This document shows, one piece after another, positions 49,503-58,319 of a stretch of 64,000 nucleotides of DNA. This DNA comes from Grimontia hollisae CIP 101886. GTDB taxonomy: Bacteria > Pseudomonadota > Gammaproteobacteria > Enterobacterales > Vibrionaceae. The notes beneath the pieces were generated by a model. The model did not search any database, was not told where the DNA came from, and saw nothing but the letters and a program-made list of their open reading frames with translations. The position numbers and the translations under genes are program-made. Position 1 is the first letter of the stretch. Each line of letters begins with the position of its first letter. The stretch spans positions 25,361 to 89,360 of the forward strand of contig NZ_ADAQ01000013.1 in assembly GCF_000176515.1 (NCBI RefSeq), in the 5' to 3' direction.

Positions 49503-50678
49503 TTAAAAATCAACCTGAATTGCGCCCGCAACAGCGGTTGCTTTATTGATGGCTGAATCAATGCTGTTATCGCGTGCCAGCGCCACACCCATTCGGCGGC
49601 GGCCATTGATGTCCGGTTTGCCAAACAGGCGAATTTGGCTATCAGTATGGCGTAACGCTTCAGACAATCCCTGGTAGCTGACATTCGTTGATGTCCCCTC
49701 GGCGAGAATCACGGCGGAAGCGGACGGGCCGAATTGACGGATAGCGTTGATGGGCAACCCCAGAAATGCGCGGACATGCAAAGCAAACTCAGACAAATCC
49801 TGTGAAATCAGCGTGACCATGCCAGTGTCATGCGGACGTGGAGAGACTTCGCTGAACATCACCTCGTCGCCTTTAACAAACAGTTCGACCCCGAACAGGC
49901 CATAACCCCCCAATGCAGTGACGACTTTTCTGGCAATATCCTCGGCAGCTTTACGTGCTTTTTCGCTCATTGCCTGGGGCTGCCAGGATTCACGGTAATC
50001 TCCGTCTTCCTGACGGTGACCGATGGGGGCGCAGAAATGAATGCCGTCAATGGCGCTGACCGTCAGCAGGGTGATTTCGTAATCGAAATCGACAAATCCT
50101 TCAACGATGACTTTTCCCCGTCCTGCGCGGCCACCTTCTTGTGCATATTCCCATGCGCTTTGAATGTCTGCGAGGGATCTTACTACGCTCTGGCCTTTAC
50201 CGGAGGAGCTCATTACCGGCTTGACAACACAGGGGAAGCCGACGTTTTCAATGGCTCTTTCAAAGTCTTCCTGGGTATCTGCGAACGCATACGGAGAGGT
50301 TGGGAGACCAAGCTCTTCCGCGGCTAAACGGCGAATACCTTCACGGTTCATCGTTAACTGGGTGGCACGGGCAGTCGGCACCACGTTGACACCGGTTTTC
50401 TCTAAAGCAACCAATCGATCAGTTGCGATGGCTTCGATTTCGGGTACGACATAATCTGGTTGTTCCTGGGCAATAATGTTAGCCAGTGCGTCGCCATCCA
50501 GCATATCCACGACATGACTACGGTGCGCCACTTGCATTGCGGGCGCATCGGGATAGCGGTCACACGCGATCACTTCAATGCCTAAGCGTTGACATTCAAT
50601 CGCAACTTCTTTGCCGAGTTCACCAGAGCCCAATAACAGAACGCGGGTTGCGCCAGGGCGGGTTGCAGTACCAATCAT
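49503..50678 (-). CDS. purT: Formate-dependent GAR transformylase PurT
   Basis: 391-aa ATP-grasp enzyme that makes formylglycinamide ribonucleotide from formate, ATP and GAR in purine synthesis, an alternative to PurN. Family segments: [43 protein letters not shown]. Full length (E. coli 392 aa). Two PurR boxes lie upstream. Confidence 0.97.
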   Translation of the reverse strand: MIGTATRPGATRVLLLGSGELGKEVAIECQRLGIEVIACDRYPDAPAMQVAHRSHVVDMLDGDALANIIAQEQPDYVVPEIEAIATDRLVALEKTGVNVVPTARATQLTMNREGIRRLAAEELGLPTSPYAFADTQEDFERAIENVGFPCVVKPVMSSSGKGQSVVRSLADIQSAWEYAQEGGRAGRGKVIVEGFVDFDYEITLLTVSAIDGIHFCAPIGHRQEDGDYRESWQPQAMSEKARKAAEDIARKVVTALGGYGLFGVELFVKGDEVMFSEVSPRPHDTGMVTLISQDLSEFALHVRAFLGLPINAIRQFGPSASAVILAEGTSTNVSYQGLSEALRHTDSQIRLFGKPDINGRRRMGVALARDNSIDSAINKATAVAGAIQVDF

Positions 50679-50722
50679 GACTCTCTTCCATTTATTCTAA
50701 TGACGGTTCACAATTTTACCGA

Positions 50723-50750
50723 AAGCAATCGTTTGCGCAATCGTTTGTTC
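50723..50750 (-). promoter_or_regulatory. Two overlapping PurR boxes upstream of purT
   Basis: 50723-50738 reads AAGCAATCGTTTGCGC, matching ANGCAANCGTTTNCNT except the last base. A second site at 50735-50750, 12 bp along, keeps GCAA-T-CGTTT but has T for the later C. They are 45-72 bp before the purT start, as expected for PurR repression. Confidence 0.78.
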
Positions 50751-50799
50751 ATTGTGTTAATGCGGCCAGAATGCTTACTTTTGGGCCAATGTGGCTGTA

Positions 50800-50830
50800 A
50801 TAAACAACCGTCCTGTCAGGACGGTTTAAA
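50800..50830 (-). terminator. Terminator after the EamA transporter
   Basis: 8-bp stem AACCGTCC / GGACGGTT with loop TGTCA; on the minus strand it is followed by GTTTATT. Confidence 0.75.
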
Positions 50831-50850
50831 AAGAATGTTTGCCGTTTGAC

Positions 50851-51741
50851 TTATCGGTTCGACGGTCTGCGGGTTTCCCAATGGGTAATAAAGAAAACCG
50901 CGGCAATAATGATAGCCGCACCAAGCCACAGACGACCTGGTGGCACCCAGCCGAACACCAGAAAGCCAAACAACACGTTCAGTGGCAGTTTCGCATGGTC
51001 AAAAGGTTGAACAAACGAGGCATCGGCAACCGCATACGCTTTGGCAATCGCCCATTGTGCCAGTGCGGTCAGCAAACCGGCGCCCAACAGCATTAACCAA
51101 ACGACTTGACCACTTGGCATGGTCCATTCCGGCGCAGCCAGAAGCAAGTTGAAAGGGGTAATGAGCAACAACAGATAAACCACCATGGTGGTAGGAGAAT
51201 CATGGTGGGAAAGCTTTTTCACCATCAATGAATAGGTCGCCCAGAAAAAAGCGGCGCCGACGGGCAACAGGGTCGCCCAGTTGAAATCGTCGGCCCAGGG
51301 TTCAAGGATGATCATGGCCCCAACAAAACCGCTTAGTGTTGCAAACCAGCGCGCAGCGCCAACGCGTTCACCCAGAAAAAGACCAGAGCCAATGGTTGCA
51401 AAAAGGGGAGAGGTCATTAACAACGCAATGCCCTGCCAGATAGGTACAGGATAAGCCAGGGCCCAAAGCCAAAGCTGAATACCAATCACAGAGAAAAAGA
51501 CCCGCAGGCAGTGCATACCAAAATGCTCTGTTTTGAGCGCCTGGCGAATCCCCATGGTTTTTAGCCAGGGAAACATGGCAATCAACGCAATAAAGTACTG
51601 GATAAAGGCGACTGTCGTTGAAGGCAGTTGCATCTTGAAACTGACGTACTGGGCAAGGCTGTTAACCATGGCAAAGCACAAGCCAGCGGTTAGCATCCAA
51701 CTTGCGCCTAAAAGAGGGTTGTGATTTTGGCTCATGAGCAT
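50851..51741 (-). CDS. EamA-family (DMT) transporter
   Basis: 296-aa inner-membrane protein with about ten helices in two EamA repeats (about 12-140 and 155-285). Such proteins usually export amino acids or other metabolites; the substrate is not visible. Segments include GASWMLTAGLCFAMVNSLAQ and ALAQWAIAKAYAVADASFVQP. No strong ribosome site. Not in an operon with purT, as a terminator lies between. Confidence 0.88.
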   Translation of the reverse strand: MLMSQNHNPLLGASWMLTAGLCFAMVNSLAQYVSFKMQLPSTTVAFIQYFIALIAMFPWLKTMGIRQALKTEHFGMHCLRVFFSVIGIQLWLWALAYPVPIWQGIALLMTSPLFATIGSGLFLGERVGAARWFATLSGFVGAMIILEPWADDFNWATLLPVGAAFFWATYSLMVKKLSHHDSPTTMVVYLLLLITPFNLLLAAPEWTMPSGQVVWLMLLGAGLLTALAQWAIAKAYAVADASFVQPFDHAKLPLNVLFGFLVFGWVPPGRLWLGAAIIIAAVFFITHWETRRPSNR

Positions 51742-51799
51742 TTAGGAAAGAGAAAAAGTGTTCAGATACTAGCGAAAAAATCGCACATGGGAAGGAGAA

Positions 51800-51829
51800 A
51801 ACGCAAAAACGCTGGGAATATCCAGCGCT
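51800..51829 (-). terminator. Terminator after cdd
   Basis: On the minus strand, CGCTGG / CCAGCG with a 6-nt loop followed by TTTTTGCGTTTT. Confidence 0.75.
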
Positions 51830-51856
51830 TTCTTGCTATTTCACCACTGTCAGGGG

Positions 51857-52744
51857 CTAAAGCGCCAGGTAACTCAGCGGAATATCGGGATTTATCGCTT
51901 CCAGCATGGCCTGTGTGTCTTGCAAGTGACTGATGCTCGCGTTGGCGGTTTCGACCAATACCGCATCCTTAACCTCAGCCAAGGGTACATCAGCCAGATT
52001 CATGATGTTCAGCGCCACCTGAAGCGGAGGCAGACTTGGGTTGAATGCGGCATTTTCTGCGTACATCCCGCTGTAGATATTACCCTTGTTATCACGGATT
52101 GCAGCACCACTGAGGTTGTGTGTATAAGGCGCATGACTGCGGTTGGTTGCTTCAACGGCGGCTTTAACCAGTTCATCGGCTTCTTCGGTAACCAGCCCAT
52201 GGTTTACTTGGGTGAGCAGTGGCTGGTCGATCCCCAAATCTGTCGGGCCAAACGCTTCAGGCAGATAGGCATGGAGCCGTTTAGCATCGCGCTCCGGCAG
52301 TTGGATCTCCAGTTTGTCTGCGCCTTTCAGCTCATTCATAAACTGGCGGCAATGACCACATGGGCTGTAGTTGATGGTGATGTCGGTCAGGCCTTTTTCA
52401 CCTTTCGACCAGGCATGGCTAATGGCGGATTGCTCTGCATGAACGGAAGCATTCAACTGAACACCTTCAAATTCCATGTTCGCCCCCAGATAAAGACGGC
52501 CAGACTCACCGCGTGCAATCGCGCCGACGTAAAACCTTGAAATAGGGGCAACAGAATACGCAGCTGCGATAGGAAGCAGGGCAACACGTGCCTCTTTGTC
52601 TGACAGGCCGGTTTCTTCCAACAGGGCGGCAAAGTCTTGCGCGCTGATAGTGGCATCAAATGTTGGTGCAGAGACAATCTTTGTCACCGCTTCTTTCAGT
52701 GGAGAGGGTAAAGCTTGAATGGCTTCCTGAATGCTAGCTCGCAT
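51857..52744 (-). CDS. cdd: Cytidine deaminase
   Basis: 295-aa dimer-type cytidine deaminase that converts cytidine and deoxycytidine to uridines for pyrimidine salvage. Zinc site His102-Ala-Glu104 (VHAEQSAIS) and PCGHC (Cys129, Cys132). The C-terminal half is the catalytically inactive second domain, as in E. coli Cdd (294 aa). Gene order yohJ-yohK-cdd is the same as in E. coli, but a 149-bp gap with its own CRP site precedes cdd. Confidence 0.97.
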   Translation of the reverse strand: MRASIQEAIQALPSPLKEAVTKIVSAPTFDATISAQDFAALLEETGLSDKEARVALLPIAAAYSVAPISRFYVGAIARGESGRLYLGANMEFEGVQLNASVHAEQSAISHAWSKGEKGLTDITINYSPCGHCRQFMNELKGADKLEIQLPERDAKRLHAYLPEAFGPTDLGIDQPLLTQVNHGLVTEEADELVKAAVEATNRSHAPYTHNLSGAAIRDNKGNIYSGMYAENAAFNPSLPPLQVALNIMNLADVPLAEVKDAVLVETANASISHLQDTQAMLEAINPDIPLSYLAL

Positions 52745-52803
52745 GATCGCTCCAATGTTCGTTCTATGGGAGAGTATTCTAATGTGAACGCAAGATATTT
52801 TAA

Positions 52804-52819
52804 TGTGATTTTAGTCACT
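52804..52819 (-). promoter_or_regulatory. CRP site upstream of cdd
   Basis: TGTGA-TTTTAG-TCACT at 52804-52819 matches TGTGA-N6-TCACA in nine of ten positions and lies 60-75 bp before the cdd start. In E. coli and V. cholerae, cdd is controlled by CRP and CytR. Confidence 0.8.
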
Positions 52820-52893
52820 TCATTGGTGTAACTTGAATATCCATTACATAAATTAGGGTGAACTCACATGATTTCGATTTCATTTGAAGTCAG

Positions 52894-53583
52894 TCATATT
52901 GTGGTGTGACCAATAACCAGTTCAATAAGCGTGAAAACGAAAGGCGCCAGAATCGTGGTAATAATGCCGCATATCACCAGCGCCAGCGAGCTCATCGCTC
53001 CTTCCTGATAATTGGATTCTGCGGCCTTTGCGGTGCCAATTGCATGGGATACTGCACCAATCGACAGCCCTCGTGCCAGTGTTGATTTCACGTTTAGAAG
53101 ATTAAGAAGGGGGTATCCAATCAATGCACCAAACAAGCCTGCCACCACAACCAGTGCGGCAGTTACCGCGGGTATGCCGCCAATGTTCGCGGCTGTGCTC
53201 AATGCAAAAGGTGTGGAGATAGATTTTGGCAGTACAGAAGCAGCAATTTGCATGCTTCCCCCGGTCCAAAGTGCGAAAAACACGCCTGCCATCATCGAAG
53301 CCAAACTTGAACACGTACAGGCGACAAGGATGATTTTCCAGTGCCTTCTGATGACATGGAGTTGCTCATACAGGGGATACGCCAGTGCAATGACTGCCGG
53401 GCCCAACATGAAGTGGATCGCTTTGTTTTGTTCGAAATAGGTTTGATAACTGTCGCCGCTGTAAATGACCCAGGGCATTAACACCATCAAGCTCATCAAT
53501 AGTGGGTTGAATATCGGGTGGCGGAACCTTAGGGCAATCTGTCTGACCAGGAAATAGACAATGAGGGTGGCTAGCATCCACAT
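52894..53583 (-). CDS. yohK: LrgB/CidB-family membrane protein YohK
   Basis: 229-aa inner-membrane protein with about seven helices. LrgB family signature ISTPFALSTAANIGGIPAVTA and the SIGAVSHAIGTAKA segment are seen. Gram-positive LrgAB/CidAB resemble holins and were later linked to pyruvate transport; in E. coli YohJK promotes 3-hydroxypropionate uptake or export. Three bases after yohJ. Confidence 0.9.
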   Translation of the reverse strand: MWMLATLIVYFLVRQIALRFRHPIFNPLLMSLMVLMPWVIYSGDSYQTYFEQNKAIHFMLGPAVIALAYPLYEQLHVIRRHWKIILVACTCSSLASMMAGVFFALWTGGSMQIAASVLPKSISTPFALSTAANIGGIPAVTAALVVVAGLFGALIGYPLLNLLNVKSTLARGLSIGAVSHAIGTAKAAESNYQEGAMSSLALVICGIITTILAPFVFTLIELVIGHTTI

Positions 53584-53586
53584 GAC

Positions 53587-53946
53587 TTATTGGCCCTCCC
53601 TAGGTTTATCCAACAGTTTTGCCATCACCACCAGAACCAGGATTGAACTAACGATGGTTGCACCAAGCAAAGGCAGGGAATCAGAGATGACAAGCTGGAA
53701 GTGCTCCATCAATCCCATGCTGGCAGGAATAAAAAACAGTGGCATGATCATGATAAGCATTGTGCAGGCCTCTTTGACCCACCTTCCCGGAACGATGCCT
53801 GTAGTGAGACTAACGAAAAGTAACAGCATACTCAGGATACTACTCGGAAATGGGAGGTGAAGCAGCGAGGTCAGAAAGCTGCCGATTGCGTAATAACATG
53901 CAATCAATACAAAACCGGTGAAGTAGTTCACTTGGAATACCCGCAA
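53587..53946 (-). CDS. yohJ: LrgA/CidA-family membrane protein YohJ
   Basis: 119-aa four-helix membrane protein of the LrgA family, the partner of YohK. Family segments are LPFPSSILSMLLLFVSL and FFIPASMGLMEHF. First gene of yohJ-yohK; a candidate CRP site lies upstream at a distance like that at cdd. Confidence 0.88.
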   Translation of the reverse strand: MRVFQVNYFTGFVLIACYYAIGSFLTSLLHLPFPSSILSMLLLFVSLTTGIVPGRWVKEACTMLIMIMPLFFIPASMGLMEHFQLVISDSLPLLGATIVSSILVLVVMAKLLDKPREGQ

Positions 53947-54007
53947 TGTTTAGAAAGCCGATAGGCGTATTATTTTACTACGAGTTAGGTGACGATGCCT
54001 TGCAAAA

Positions 54008-54023
54008 CTTGAAGAAGATCACA
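54008..54023 (-). promoter_or_regulatory. Candidate CRP site upstream of yohJ
   Basis: CTTGA-AGAAGA-TCACA: the right arm is perfect, the left arm keeps three of five bases (including the GA). Its 62-bp distance from the yohJ start matches the cdd CRP site (60 bp). Confidence 0.5.
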
Positions 54024-54121
54024 TGTTAATATGATCAGGCACGTTGAAAGTTCATGACGCTTACCCTTGGGAATAACAGGTAAGCATCGGGCACATGGCT
54101 TATGTGTTTACATTTGAGGCA

Positions 54122-54619
54122 TTAAAGGAAATAAATAGCGCTGCCTGCAATGGTAATCAGTGCTGCCAATGCACCAATAAAGGCGAGGTGTGTTTTTGAA
54201 TTAGACTTGCTGTCAGCCACAATATCGCCGATGTTGATATCCAGTTCGTCAGGTGTAGAGGGATCCGGTGGCAATTCTTGCTGGCGTTGATACGTTTTTT
54301 GAGGTAGCGCTATGCGGTACCCGTGATCACCAACAACGTCGAGCGGCAGCACTTTTTCACCCTGCCGGTATGCTTTCGCCAGCAGTGAGCAAATACTGTT
54401 CTGGTGTTGTGAAAAAGAAGAGTCGGGCAGGGAGGTTGCAGTGTATAACACCCGGGCCGAAAGCACTTCACCTGCATGATAACAAAGCATTTCCAGTAAA
54501 CGGCACTCTTCATAAGTCAGGGTTGTCACACTGCTGTCCCGCCAATACAACGAGCGGCTTTCTGGCTCAAAATCCACCTCTGAAAACCGGTAACAGCGAC
54601 TGTTGACTTTTGTGACCAT
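54122..54619 (-). CDS. ToxR-like membrane-bound winged-helix regulator
   Basis: 165-aa protein (185 aa if a TTG at 54679 is used). An OmpR-type winged helix comes first (YRFSEVDFEPESRSLYW to DVVGDHGYRIALP), then a Pro/Asp-rich linker, then one membrane helix (THLAFIGALAALITIAGSAIYFL) that ends the protein. The layout is that of ToxR/TcpP/CadC but without a periplasmic sensor domain, so any signal must come through the membrane or a partner. The ATG at 54619 has GGAT upstream. Target unknown; 133 bp from sbcB. Confidence 0.72.
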   Translation of the reverse strand: MVTKVNSRCYRFSEVDFEPESRSLYWRDSSVTTLTYEECRLLEMLCYHAGEVLSARVLYTATSLPDSSFSQHQNSICSLLAKAYRQGEKVLPLDVVGDHGYRIALPQKTYQRQQELPPDPSTPDELDINIGDIVADSKSNSKTHLAFIGALAALITIAGSAIYFL

Positions 54620-54752
54620 TTCATCATCCACACTGCGAACTTTATAAGAAAAGTGTGGACTCAAATCACAAAAGTTCAACTCGAACTGGGTTGAAATTAC
54701 GCTTGTTTTTTGCCGAATACCACTCTGTAAGCGGGCGTAGGGCTTATCAAGC

Positions 54753-56177
54753 TTAAGACACCAGCGATTCGATGTAATGATAAACCGATTTCAGTATGGC
54801 GAATTTTTTCTCGTCGTTTTGGTTCGCTTCAGCCAGTGCTTCAAGATTTGCCATGTACGCGGGAAGCTCCGCTTCAAAATAGTCGCGGCGGTGCATATGC
54901 CATTGTTTCTGCTCGCTGTCCGTCAGTGTCCAAGGGAAATTGCGGGCACGGTAGCGGAACAGTAGGGGTTTGATTCGCGGATCAGAAACCTGAATATCCA
55001 GCGCCGCCAGGTTTTCAGGCTTGGTCTGGCGGATGATATCCATGGTTGAGCGATCTGCCGGTGAAAAGAAGCCATCATAAAGCGCTGCATCTACATTGCC
55101 GGAGGAGGCATATTCAGGTTTTTCAGCATAAAGAGTGACCAGTTTTTCGCGTATTTCCGGATGTGCCTGAAGTTTTTTAAGGTTTTCCAGACATTGCTGC
55201 CGGTCAATGCCAAGCCGCGCAGCATCTTCCGGGCGCAAAGTCTTGGCATCAGCCAGAACCGGACATTTATTAATGTGAATGAGCTTAACCGGTACCGGCA
55301 GTTCATCAGGCGCCAGATCAGCGTGTTTGGTGTAGAGGCGTTCACGCAGTGCATCTGCATCTAAATCAAACAGGGGAGAGGGATCGCGCCCCAGATCAAT
55401 CGCGATCACTGCGTTTTTGTTGTCTGGGTGCCAGGCGACAGGAACAATCCAGCTGGTGTTCCCACGTTCAACACCAAACATACCGGACACATGAACCAAC
55501 GGTTTCATTGAAACCACATCAATCAGTGCTGTCAGCTTGTTTTTATTGCGGTGGGTATAAAGATAATCAAACAGGCGCGGCTGTGCTGCCTTCAGTTTTT
55601 TCGCCATTTCAATGGTCGCATGAACATCAGCCATCGCATCGTGCGCGTTGCTGTGTTCGATGCCATTGGCCACAGAAAGGTGCTCCAGTTTAAAACTGAT
55701 GTTGCCTTCATCATTCACAGGCCATTCAATGCCATCCGGCCGCAGTGCATAAGCTGCACGCATCACATCGAGCAAATCCCAGCGCGAATTGCCGTTTTGC
55801 CAGATCCATCCGTAAGGGTCAAAGAAGTTGCGATACAAGGTGTACCGGGTGACTTCATCATCAAAACGGATGTTGTTGTACCCAACCGCGCAGGTGCCCG
55901 GCATTGAAAGTTGCTCGTGGATTTTCGCGATAAATTCTGGCTCAGGCAGGCCGCGTTTAACTGCGGTTTGCGGCGTAATGCCCGTGATCAGACAGGCTTC
56001 AGGCTGCGGCAGGTAGTCGTTGGGCGGCTGACAGTAAATGACCAGCGGTTCGCCAATGATATTGAAGTCTTTGTCTGTCCTGACGCCTGCAAACTGGCAA
56101 GGCCGGTCAAGGGCAGGGCTGGTACCAAATGTCTCATAATCAAAGAAGAAGAATGTTGGTTGTTCAGAGTTATTCAT
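54753..56177 (-). CDS. sbcB: Exodeoxyribonuclease I
   Basis: 474-aa 3'-5' single-strand DNA exonuclease used in recombination and mismatch repair. DEDD motifs: FDYETFG (Asp13, Glu15), NIRFDDEVTRY and HDAMADVHATIE near residues 181-192; then the SH3-like and helical domains. E. coli SbcB is 475 aa. No strong ribosome site before the ATG. Confidence 0.97.
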   Translation of the reverse strand: MNNSEQPTFFFFDYETFGTSPALDRPCQFAGVRTDKDFNIIGEPLVIYCQPPNDYLPQPEACLITGITPQTAVKRGLPEPEFIAKIHEQLSMPGTCAVGYNNIRFDDEVTRYTLYRNFFDPYGWIWQNGNSRWDLLDVMRAAYALRPDGIEWPVNDEGNISFKLEHLSVANGIEHSNAHDAMADVHATIEMAKKLKAAQPRLFDYLYTHRNKNKLTALIDVVSMKPLVHVSGMFGVERGNTSWIVPVAWHPDNKNAVIAIDLGRDPSPLFDLDADALRERLYTKHADLAPDELPVPVKLIHINKCPVLADAKTLRPEDAARLGIDRQQCLENLKKLQAHPEIREKLVTLYAEKPEYASSGNVDAALYDGFFSPADRSTMDIIRQTKPENLAALDIQVSDPRIKPLLFRYRARNFPWTLTDSEQKQWHMHRRDYFEAELPAYMANLEALAEANQNDEKKFAILKSVYHYIESLVS

Positions 56178-56297
56178 AAGAGTTCTGTTTTGTCCAAGGG
56201 CTCACGGTTTAACCCTTTAAATTCAGTCGATTAAATGTCTCTATTATGCTAATTTTTGGATTCAAGTAATTCGTTTTTCTACGTTTTACATTTGCAC

Positions 56298-56338
56298 TTG
56301 CGTCCAAAACTGCGTCCATTTTTCGTGAGTGCTGCGTC
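56298..56338. repeat. Three direct TGCGTC repeats before the integrase remnant
   Basis: TGCGTC occurs at 56299-56304, 56311-56316 and 56333-56338, spaced 12 and 22 bp, the first two in TGCGTCCAAAA/TGCGTCCATTT contexts. Short direct repeats before an integrase gene are what arm-type binding sites look like. Confidence 0.45.
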
Positions 56339-56360
56339 TTTTTTTCTCAGGGATGTTGAA

Positions 56361-56672
56361 ATGAGCATAACAGACAAACAATTAAGGGCTATCGCAAATT
56401 CAAACAGTTACGATGGCCCTTCGGAGTTGAATGATGGCGAAGGGCTGATTGCTAAAATCTCACCCAAAGCCAACATCACGTTTCAGTATCGTTGTCGCTT
56501 TAATGGCGCCAATAAACGATTTCGTATAGGCAAGTATCCGACAACCACTCTCAAGAACGCAAGGCAAATCCATAAAAGGATGCTGGAGCTGAGGAAGGAA
56601 GGCAGAAACCCTGAGATAGCCTTAACGGGTGAAACTGAATTTGTCACCCTGAAAGACTGCGTTGACTACTGA
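56361..56672 (+). pseudogene. Truncated tyrosine integrase (N-terminal arm-binding domain)
   Basis: 103 codons from ATG 56361 (AGGGA upstream) give MSITDKQLRAIANSNSY, DGEGLIAKISPKANITFQYR and FRIGKYPTTTLKNARQIH, the DUF4102 arm-binding domain of P4-like integrases. It ends at TGA after LKDCVDY, where the core-binding domain should begin; the catalytic domain is missing, and 25 bases later the converging protease gene ends. A relic of an integrated element. Confidence 0.82.
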
Positions 56673-56696
56673 TATGAGTCGATATGGGGTAAGAAT

Positions 56697-57881
56697 CTAT
56701 CTTCTCCGCCACATCAGCACAAGCAGAAGTAATGAAACCCAGCCAATGCTGCCACCTCCCGAATCATCTGAACTATTATCGGGAGCCACATGCTCTTCGC
56801 CATCATTCTCGTCGTTCTCAACGCTATCCTGTGTCCACTGGGTATTTACGGCCGATAAATCTATTAACTGTGCGCCCATTTCGGAGTCGGACACAGCCAC
56901 TGCATATACTGAGAACGCCTGTTGTTCGTCAAACAAACCATGCACCTGCGTAAAAGGTAACGTCACTTCATCTGACACGGATTCACCCGCCGCAAAGTTT
57001 ACCGTCAAAGGCGAAGCACCTCCACCTTCCCCAGCAACGTAGACTGTGGCTGTTCCGGAGAGCGCTGTATTGGAACGAGTGACCTTGAAGGTAAATTGCT
57101 GGCCGTTAATGTCTTCCTCAACAGCCAACGTGAGCGTTTGGTTGTTTTGTGGGGTATGCTGCGCTTGCGCCATTGGTGCATAGGTATTGAGCATTGTAAC
57201 ATTATCTGCCGTTCCATCGGCTGTGCAATCAGCTGACCCGGAGATCGATACCAGCGAATCTCCAGTATTGACAGGATTTGGGTACATTAACGAAGGTAAG
57301 CCGCTGTCGCAAGGGTGAATCAGATCGGCTGGATAGGCATATGTCTCAATTCGCGTATTCTCAGACGAGTGTGCAGCCCCGAGCGTATGACCAACTTCAT
57401 GTGCCAATACTTGCGCCCAATATGGTGCGGCTGAATTCAGTGAAAGCTCATACGACAAACCCACAAACCGCACACGATCACCGGTGAAGTAACTGGAATC
57501 AAACATACCCGATGCACTGCCAATCGAGCCGGTAGCACGACCTAATGCCATAGCAATATGCCCGGTCTCCAACGGGAGGCCACCGTTAATTTGTGTCAGC
57601 ATTTCTACACGTGCATCGCTTTGTGTGTTATCAGCTGTCAGAAAGTTAACATCGTGAATGGCTGTCGGTTTCAACTGTAGGTTCACCCCACTGTTTGCAA
57701 ACACATCGTTTGCGTGGTCGATATTGTAATACCAGCCCACGACCTGCTGGCTTAGCGTGGCATAAGTGGTATCAGTTTCCAGTTCCTGACTGTAAAAAAG
57801 ACTGGTTTCCAATACAGCCGCCTGTGCCGCTGAAGTGACCGCCATGGCGCCAACCAACATTAATTTTGCACTCTGTTTCAT
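56697..57881 (-). CDS. Secreted zinc metalloprotease with GlyGly-CTERM tail
   Basis: 394-aa exported protein. Signal peptide to about residue 21; a reprolysin-like catalytic domain with HEVGHTLGAAH (His161, Glu162, His165, His171) and a Met-turn near SLMYPNP; a beta-rich region; and a C-terminal tail SGGGSIGWVSLLLLVLMWRRR that fits the GlyGly-CTERM signal cut by rhombosortase on proteins of the type II secretion pathway. Likely cell-surface or extracellular. It converges on the integrase relic, so horizontal arrival is possible but unproven. Confidence 0.85.
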   Translation of the reverse strand: MKQSAKLMLVGAMAVTSAAQAAVLETSLFYSQELETDTTYATLSQQVVGWYYNIDHANDVFANSGVNLQLKPTAIHDVNFLTADNTQSDARVEMLTQINGGLPLETGHIAMALGRATGSIGSASGMFDSSYFTGDRVRFVGLSYELSLNSAAPYWAQVLAHEVGHTLGAAHSSENTRIETYAYPADLIHPCDSGLPSLMYPNPVNTGDSLVSISGSADCTADGTADNVTMLNTYAPMAQAQHTPQNNQTLTLAVEEDINGQQFTFKVTRSNTALSGTATVYVAGEGGGASPLTVNFAAGESVSDEVTLPFTQVHGLFDEQQAFSVYAVAVSDSEMGAQLIDLSAVNTQWTQDSVENDENDGEEHVAPDNSSDDSGGGSIGWVSLLLLVLMWRRR

Positions 57882-58319
57882 CGATTTTCCTAGCCTTAGT
57901 TTCCTTACTTATTGATATTTAAGACCATAACCTTTATGCGTGGAATTTTATAATCTGTAGACACAGCTCAAAATGAAACCTCGGTCTAAATCACATGTTT
58001 AATGCCGAAACCAAACAAAATAGGCTAGATGGATATAGGACGTTGTTAGGCACAGTTACTAGGAAACGATTATTTCCCTGAAATCTTTATTGGTTCTTTC
58101 TGAGCAAATTATTCTGCAAACGAGGATGATTCTCAGGAAATTAATATTTTTCCGGCTCCCTTGATCCAAAATCAGGCAACTGATCCCGGCCCCAAAAAAG
58201 CAGACACTCGCCGGATTGTTCTTGTTATCTTTGAATTTCAATTAGATATAGCAACACTTTTTTGTTACCTATTAACATGTATAATTTATGCATGTTAATG
58301 CTGTGAGATTACCCGCATC
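57882..58319. other. Divergent region between protease and nnrS
   Basis: About 438 bp. The right end carries the NsrR-like palindrome; the left must carry the protease promoter. An open frame on the minus strand (58059-58241) is cysteine-rich without a ribosome site and is not accepted as a gene. Confidence 0.5.
58271..58299 (+). promoter_or_regulatory. NsrR-like palindrome upstream of nnrS
   Basis: Two 9-bp arms, ATTAACATG and CATGTTAAT, enclose TATAATTTATG; across all 29 bp only one symmetric pair mismatches. The form (AACATGTAT, central AT-rich bases, ATRCATGTT) resembles NsrR sites of vibrios. It ends 20 bp before the nnrS start, where a repressor would cover the promoter. Confidence 0.7.

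Noticed and set aside
58059-58241. 60-codon minus-strand frame before nnrS
   Set aside because: No ribosome site, odd composition, no recognisable family.
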